Below, one piece after another: positions 59,840-64,000 of a DNA stretch of 64,000 bases (position 1 is the first letter of the stretch; each line of letters opens with the position of its first letter). Under the pieces are notes generated by a model that worked only from the letters and a program-made list of their open reading frames with translations, was not told where the DNA came from and searched no databases. The stretch comes from CAJBLF01 sp041675025 (GTDB lineage: Bacteria; Patescibacteriota; Gracilibacteria; Absconditabacterales; Absconditicoccaceae). Location of the stretch: positions 62,001 through 126,000 of the forward strand of contig JBAYUS010000001.1 of assembly GCA_041675025.1 (NCBI GenBank). The letters are read 5' to 3'. The position numbers and the translations under genes were made by a program.

Positions 59840-59920
59840 GCCGGGGTGATGGAATGGTAGACATGCTTGGCTTAGAACCAAGTGCCGTGAGGTGTGCAGG
59901 TTCGATCCCTGTCCCCGGTA
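59840..59920 (+). tRNA. tRNA-Leu (anticodon TAG)
   Basis: Class II tRNA: acceptor GCCGGGG/CCCCGGT, anticodon stem TTGG-CTTAGAA-CCAA, variable arm GTGCCGTGAGGTGT, T arm GCAGG-TTCGATC-CCTGT. Confidence 0.93.
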
Positions 59921-59935
59921 AATAACAAAAAGACA

Positions 59936-59977
59936 CTGCCGTGAAGTGTGTCCCGTAGGACTACGGGATCCCCGGTA
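59936..59977 (+). repeat. Partial tRNA-Leu copy with the T arm replaced by a palindrome
   Basis: CTGCCGTGAAGTGTG matches the variable arm of the tRNA above. The 17-nt T arm is then replaced by the hairpin TCCCGTAGGACTACGGGA (59951-59968), and CCCCGGTA closes it. Confidence 0.88.
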
Positions 59978-60049
59978 AATATAATTCTCATTTTATGTTG
60001 AAAACACTATCTGAATTCTTATAGCTTAGTTCATTGAAAAAACAGACAT

Positions 60050-60122
<73 letters not shown>

Positions 60123-60167
60123 AATTATATATTATATTATGCTTTATACCCTTATACACAAATTAGG

Positions 60168-60431
60168 ATGCCAATTACGAAATCAGCAAAAAAAGCAGCA
60201 AAAAGATCTCTTGTATTCCAGAAAAGGAATAATGAATTTAAACTTAGAATGAAAATGGCTATCAAAAAGTTTTTGAAAAGCGTCACTAAGACTGAAAAGG
60301 TTTCACAAGAAGACCTTAGTATAGTATATAAATATATTGATAAATGTACAAAAGTAGGCATTATTAAAAAAAATACTGCATCTAGAAAAAAATCTAGAGT
60401 TGCAAAAGCTTTTGCTAAACAAGCTGCTTAA
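60168..60431 (+). CDS. rpsT: 30S ribosomal protein S20
   Basis: 87 residues. MPITKSAKKAAKRSLVFQKRNNEFKLRMKMAIKKFLK, the mid-helix VSQEDLSIVYKYIDKCTKVGIIKKNTASRKKSRVAKAFAKQAA; the conserved KKGIIHKNxAARKKSRL motif of S20 reads KVGIIKKNTASRKKSRV here. Very basic, helical, no UGA. It sits inside the tRNA cluster, 46 nt after tRNA-Asn. Confidence 0.93.
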   Translation: MPITKSAKKAAKRSLVFQKRNNEFKLRMKMAIKKFLKSVTKTEKVSQEDLSIVYKYIDKCTKVGIIKKNTASRKKSRVAKAFAKQAA

Positions 60432-60446
60432 CAAACAGCTTTATTT

Positions 60447-60522
60447 GCCGACTTAGCTCATTCGGTAGAGCAACCGCCTTGTAAGCGGTAGGTGATCGGT
60501 TCGAATCCGATAGTCGGCTCCA
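60447..60522 (+). tRNA. tRNA-Thr (anticodon TGT)
   Basis: Acceptor GCCGACT/AGTCGGC, anticodon stem CCGC-CTTGTAA-GCGG, T arm ATCGG-TTCGAAT-CCGAT, CCA encoded. Confidence 0.93.
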
Positions 60523-60542
60523 TTAAATTAAATATATCATGT

Positions 60543-60619
60543 GGAGTGGTAGTTCAGCTGGTTAGAACGCCTGCCTGTCACGCAGGAGGTCGAGGGTTCG
60601 AGTCCCTTCCATTCCGCCA
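60543..60619 (+). tRNA. tRNA-Asp (anticodon GTC)
   Basis: Acceptor GGAGTGG/CCATTCC (one G-T), anticodon stem CCTGC-CTGTCAC-GCAGG, T arm GAGGG-TTCGAGT-CCCTT, CCA encoded. Confidence 0.92.
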
Positions 60620-60660
60620 TTAATAAAAACTTTATACAATCCATTGGGAAATCTCTATCT

Positions 60661-60732
60661 GGTCTCATCGTCTAACGGTTAGGACAGGGGACTTTCAATC
60701 CTCCAATCGGGGTTCGATTCCCCGTGGGACCG
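60661..60732 (+). tRNA. tRNA-Glu (anticodon TTC)
   Basis: Acceptor GGTCTCA/TGGGACC, anticodon stem GGGGA-CTTTCAA-TCCTC, T arm CGGGG-TTCGATT-CCCCG. Confidence 0.92.
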
Positions 60733-60760
60733 ATTAAAACAAACAAGCCAAAAATGTAAT

Positions 60761-60837
60761 GGGTGATTAGCTCAGTTGGCTAGAGCATCTGCCTTACAAG
60801 CAGGGGGTCATAGGTTCGAGTCCTATATCACCCACCA
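60761..60837 (+). tRNA. tRNA-Val (anticodon TAC)
   Basis: Acceptor GGGTGAT/ATCACCC, anticodon stem CTGC-CTTACAA-GCAG, T arm ATAGG-TTCGAGT-CCTAT, CCA encoded. Confidence 0.93.
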
Positions 60838-60861
60838 TTAATTAATCTTTTCCAGCTTAAT

Positions 60862-60938
60862 GGGTCTATAACTCAGCTGGTTAGAGTAGTCGGCTCATAA
60901 CCGATTTGTCGCTGGTTCGAGTCCAGCTAGGCCCACCA
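60862..60938 (+). tRNA. tRNA-Met elongator (CAT)
   Basis: Acceptor GGGTCTA/TAGGCCC, anticodon stem TCGG-CTCATAA-CCGA, T arm GCTGG-TTCGAGT-CCAGC, CCA encoded. Could be tRNA-Ile(CAU) if the tRNA at 37026 is Met. Confidence 0.88.
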
Positions 60939-60994
60939 AAAAAACTTGATTTTTATTGTTAAATTCTTAGAATTTGACTGTTGATATTAGCCTT

Positions 60995-61071
60995 GCGGGT
61001 GTAACTCAATTGGCTAGAGTGCCTGCCTTCCAAGCAGACTGTTGCGAGTTCGAGTCTCGTCACCCGCTCCA
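60995..61071 (+). tRNA. tRNA-Gly (anticodon TCC)
   Basis: Acceptor GCGGGTG/CACCCGC, anticodon stem CTGC-CTTCCAA-GCAG, T arm GCGAG-TTCGAGT-CTCGT, CCA encoded. It reads GGN; the tRNA-Gly(UCA) needed for UGA is not in this window. Confidence 0.92.
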
Positions 61072-61097
61072 TTTAAGGAGTAAAAAACATTACATAG

Positions 61098-61123
61098 AAA
61101 AAAGAGCTTCGGCTCTTTTTTGT
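61098..61123 (+). terminator. Terminator of the tRNA cluster
   Basis: Stem AAAAGAGC/GCTCTTTT with TTCG tetraloop then T tract. Confidence 0.88.
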
Positions 61124-61203
61124 TTTAGAATAAAATGTATCCCTTGATTTGTCTTACTTATTTCGTTAAAATTATTTTTTTTATATTATTAATATAAAAT
61201 ATT

Positions 61204-61425
61204 ATGGAAGTAATGAAAACAGTAGATAGTAATGGAAATGAATTATTAACAGGAGATTCAATTACAGTTACACAAAATCTAAAACCAAAATGATCTAAAG
61301 ATATTAAAAAGGGTACAGCCGTAAAAAATATTCGTCTTGTAGATGGTGATCCTGAACTCATAGAATGACGTGTAGATGGTGTAATTATGTATCTTAAAAC
61401 GTGTTTTGTAAAAAAAAGAAATTAA
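61204..61425 (+). CDS. PhnA-like protein (YjdM family)
   Basis: 73 residues. VDSNGNELLTGDSITVTQNLKPKGSKDIKKGTAVKNIRLVDGDPELIEGRVDGVIMYLKTCFVKKRN follows the C-terminal SH3-like domain of PhnA/YjdM; the N-terminal zinc ribbon of longer members is absent. Function in bacteria is unclear despite the name. UGA is Gly at KPKGSK and IEGRV. Stop UAA, then a bidirectional terminator. Confidence 0.82.
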
Positions 61426-61447
61426 TGTAAAATAAAATATTTATTTA

Positions 61448-61482
61448 AAAAAAATTGTTCGTCTAGACGAACAATTTTTTTA
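61448..61482. terminator. Bidirectional terminator
   Basis: Stem AAAATTGTTCGTC/GACGAACAATTTT, flanked by A and T runs. Confidence 0.85.
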
Positions 61483-61485
61483 TTC

Positions 61486-63396
61486 TTATTTACTTAGTGT
61501 TTCTCCGAATGTTATTGTTTCTGGATTAGGATTATCGATGTTTGGATTTGGTCATGTTCTGAATGGAAAATCTTCTGGGATATAATAGCCTTTTATCTGA
61601 CTCAAACATTTCAATACATTTGTTTGTCGATTGATAGGACTTGATGCATAAATCTTTCCATCTTTATTTCCATATCTAGAAAGTTGATTAATAGTATGAT
61701 AATTTCATAAGTAGAAGTTATTTAGTGTCACAGGAATGGCTCTTGCTCATCCATATGCAGATGTAAATGGAACTCTATCTCATCTATCGTTGTTTCCTAC
61801 ATTACCTATATTTGCATTCGTGCTAAGATATCTACCAAGGGTACTCTCTGCAAATGCAATACAGATCACCATATCTTTATCGATATTAGTATCTTTGACT
61901 ACATCTTCTCGGAATGCTGTTTGTTTATATATACCTACACCATATTTTATCAGGAATTGACTTTCTCTCTTTGCTAACGTTTCTCCTGTCATAAGTTGAA
62001 GATCTGTAATATCAATAGGTCTTGCATATTTATCTCTGAGATATTTTATTTGATATCCTTCTGGTAAAACATCTTTATCTTTAACAATACTTGCATCCAA
62101 TATATCAAATGGATCCATAGCTATACCATCTTTGAAAATTTCGAATGTAAGATTTGCTCATTTTGAAATAAATCATGCACCTCTTGTTCCAGGTTCTCAT
62201 CAACTATATCCTATGAGTTGACCTCTTCTTACAACATCACCTGGCTTGATGACTGTTGTATTAAGATATTGATATATTGTTACATATCCATCTGTGTGAA
62301 CTATCATTGCTCGATTGATTCCTATTTCATCATTGTCTGCTACAAAATATACAATACCGTTACGGGCTGCATATACTGGTGTTTTTTGTGTTGCCTTTAT
62401 TTGTATTCCTATATGTGGAACTCCATATTCTTTTTGAAAGCTCACATCACCGAAATACGTCTGAATTTGTTCGATAGGGTAGAGTGGCCATGCTAATGGA
62501 TATGCTTGGTTATCGTCTTCTATTTCGTTGAGTAATGGTAGTTTCTTTTCCATATCGAAATCTACTTTATATACTCATTTTTTTATATCTTTTACCAATT
62601 CTATTGTTTTCTCGTAGACCCCTTTTGTACTTTCAAAAAAGTTGTTGATACTCAATTGTCTTTGTGTTGTATCATCTTGATAGAGTTTCATAAATTGAAG
62701 AAGATAATTTTTTTTCTGTTGTAATTTTTCTATTTCAATTTGATATTCTTCTATACTTGCTTTTGCTTTTGTTTTTAGATCATTAAGTTTTTTGATTGTT
62801 TCTAGTTGTGTTTTTTCATTTTCTTGAAAATTACTCATTAAATCATTGAGTTGAATCATCATTGATTGTACCATATTGTCATTGGCAAGTGTTACGGGAA
62901 TATTATCAGAATTTACAAATAATTTGATTTCATCAATAACATTAGTTTCTTCATTATAGAGTTTATTGTCTAACTTATAAATGAAATTAGAGAAGTCTTC
63001 TATGTATTGTTTAGTATCTACCATACCTGATCTTGATGACTGAATATCCTTATATGTAAGGAGCATAAGTCTTTTGTATGTAGTGATTTTCTCTAATTGT
63101 TCACTAATAATATCTGTTGTTTGATTAATTGTTTGGATTACATTAACAATTTCTTTTCTTGTTGCTCTATATTTATCAGAGATAGCATTATCTGTTCCTC
63201 TTTCTTTTTCATCCAAAGAATAGAGTTGTTTTACAACATCATCAAGATTTCTTTTGAGACTTTGCATATTGTCTGTAGCACTTTGTACATCAAAATCAGT
63301 CACTTCGACAGTGCTAATATTTAATCATTGTGCTGTACATAAACTTACTCCTAATATAGCAACAGCAAGTAATGTAAGTCAAAGTTTGTTTCTCAT
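61486..63396 (-). CDS. Exported peptidoglycan hydrolase-like protein (coiled coil, M23-like and lysozyme-like domains)
   Basis: 636 residues. Signal peptide MRNKLGLTLLAVAILGVSLCTA, a long coiled coil (about residues 30-280), then a LytM/M23-like domain (VPHIGIQIKATQKTPVYAARNGIVYFV, MIVHTDGYVTIYQYLN, KPGDVVRRGQLIGYSG), then a C-terminal domain with CIAFAESTLGRYLSTNANIGNVGNND, which looks like a lysozyme/glucosaminidase fold with the catalytic Glu in AES. The M23 zinc ligands are partly replaced (HIGIQ for HxGxD; YQYLN for xHxH), so this domain probably binds rather than cuts. An EnvC/NlpD-like role in wall splitting is possible. UGA used at several Gly. Confidence 0.82.
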
Positions 63397-63454
63397 TGGT
63401 AATATATGAATGATATAAATCATATATAGTATATCCTGAAATGCTATAATAACC

Positions 63455-63478
63455 AAAAAAACACGCCTAATACGTGTT
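63455..63478 (-). terminator. Terminator of the 63537 gene
   Basis: Stem AACACG/CGTGTT with a T run on the minus strand, about 60 nt past the stop at 63537. Confidence 0.65.
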
Positions 63479-63536
63479 ATTATACTTGACAAATTTACTG
63501 AAATATATGCTTTATTAACCGTTTTTCTTCTTTTTA

Positions 63537-64000
63537 TTATTTTGGGATATTAGGAGCATCAAATTTTCTGATAAAAAATGGCATTAATAGTAGAATTATT
63601 CCAAAGAAAAAGAAACTTATTTTCATACCTATAACCTTATTGAGATAGTCTGATGCAATCATAATTATAAATATTATAATACTTGTCATGATTCCATATG
63701 CTACTGATCCATATTCTTTTCTATGATCATCACCGATATGGAAAAAATATCTTCCTTCTAATAAATTTACTGCGATTCCAAAAAATACTCCAATAAAAAA
63801 TCCAGAAATTTTTAAAGTAATATAATATTCATATTTATTTATAATATGTGGAAAATAAATAGTAGCGAGTCAAAAGATGATAGTAAATATCATGGCTACA
63901 TTTTTTTTATTTCTTAATATGTATACTGATATAATGTGTCCCAAAATTGCACCTAAAAATGATATAATTATGATTATAATTCAGCTTTTTGGTGTTCTTT
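63537..64000 (-). CDS. Polytopic membrane protein, partial (5' end outside window)
   Basis: The last 153 or so residues, four or five hydrophobic segments (IIIIIISFLGAILGHIISVYIL, MIFTIIFGLATIYF, ISGFFIGVFFGIAVNLL, IMTSIIIFIIMIASDYL, ISFFFFGIILLLMPFFI), with a polar loop EGRYFFHIGDDHRKEYGSVAYG and the end RKFDAPNIPK. UGA gives Gly twice. No family recognised. Confidence 0.6.

Overview
The window is AT-rich bacterial DNA that only makes sense if UGA is read as glycine (genetic code 25). Read with the standard code almost every gene breaks into pieces. With UGA=Gly the pieces join in frame and the UGA codons fall on invariant glycines: the SecA helicase motif (GRQ-UGA-DPG), the amidase signature of GatA (G-UGA-SSG-UGA-S), a Walker A loop (GKSGT-UGA-KS), and the MscS, RluD and TrpRS signatures. 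All genes end in UAA or, less often, UAG. This code, the small proteins, the near absence of Shine-Dalgarno sites and the many membrane or surface proteins of unknown function point to Candidatus Gracilibacteria or Absconditabacteria (SR1) in the candidate phyla radiation.

Layout. 1-6.5 kb: 3' part of secA, a convergent 1078-residue type IV secretion-like ATPase and a membrane protein. 6.5-9.1 kb: a small secreted protein, gatA, tRNA-Arg and repeats. 9.1-15 kb: an odd SD-led gene, a repeat-rich gap, a TPR/SpoIIE phosphatase lipoprotein, two surface proteins and a dense cluster of REP-like elements. 15-24.5 kb: DUF5652-like protein, Nudix, ruvB, SLH-domain protein, ndk, rpmE, PH-like protein, SbcD-like phosphoesterase, PEBP protein and murC. 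24.6-28.2 kb: foreign-looking membrane protein, tRNA-Leu with a GIY-YIG cassette, ssb, lepB, PH-like protein, Hsp20. 28.2-36.5 kb: O-antigen ligase-like protein, glycosyltransferase, pyruvyl transferase and large hypotheticals. 36.6-39.3 kb: tRNA-Ser, a second tRNA/GIY-YIG cassette with tRNA-like copies, rpmG, rpsP, membrane proteins and a ferredoxin. 39.3-45.9 kb: a 989-residue Ca-binding/PKD surface protein, a truncated uvrB and two mscS genes. 46-53 kb: surface protein, trxA, trxB, a receiver protein, a VWA protein and two secretion-type membrane proteins. 53-61.1 kb: tRNA-Arg, rpsO, rpsA, a GNAT-like protein without UGA, a pseudouridine synthase, trpS and a cluster of eleven tRNAs around rpsT. 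61.1-64 kb: PhnA-like protein, a peptidoglycan hydrolase-like protein and a partial membrane protein.

Functional themes are protein export (secA, lepB), a secretion or pilus machine (ATPase, pilin-like proteins, VWA protein), cell-wall and surface glycan synthesis (murC, Wzy-like ligase, GT2, pyruvyl transferase), DNA repair (ruvB, ssb, SbcD-like, uvrB fragment), thiol redox (trxA, trxB) and translation.

The most unusual signals are: (1) two cassettes of the form tRNA copy, GIY-YIG nuclease gene, intact tRNA; (2) tRNA-like copies in which one arm is swapped for, or carries, a GC-rich palindrome; (3) intergenic word repeats embedded in frame in gatA, an SbcD-like gene, murC and a pseudouridine synthase gene; (4) a set of genes with no UGA-glycine that share an A-rich leader and clear promoters. 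All calls are by eye; no similarity search was run.
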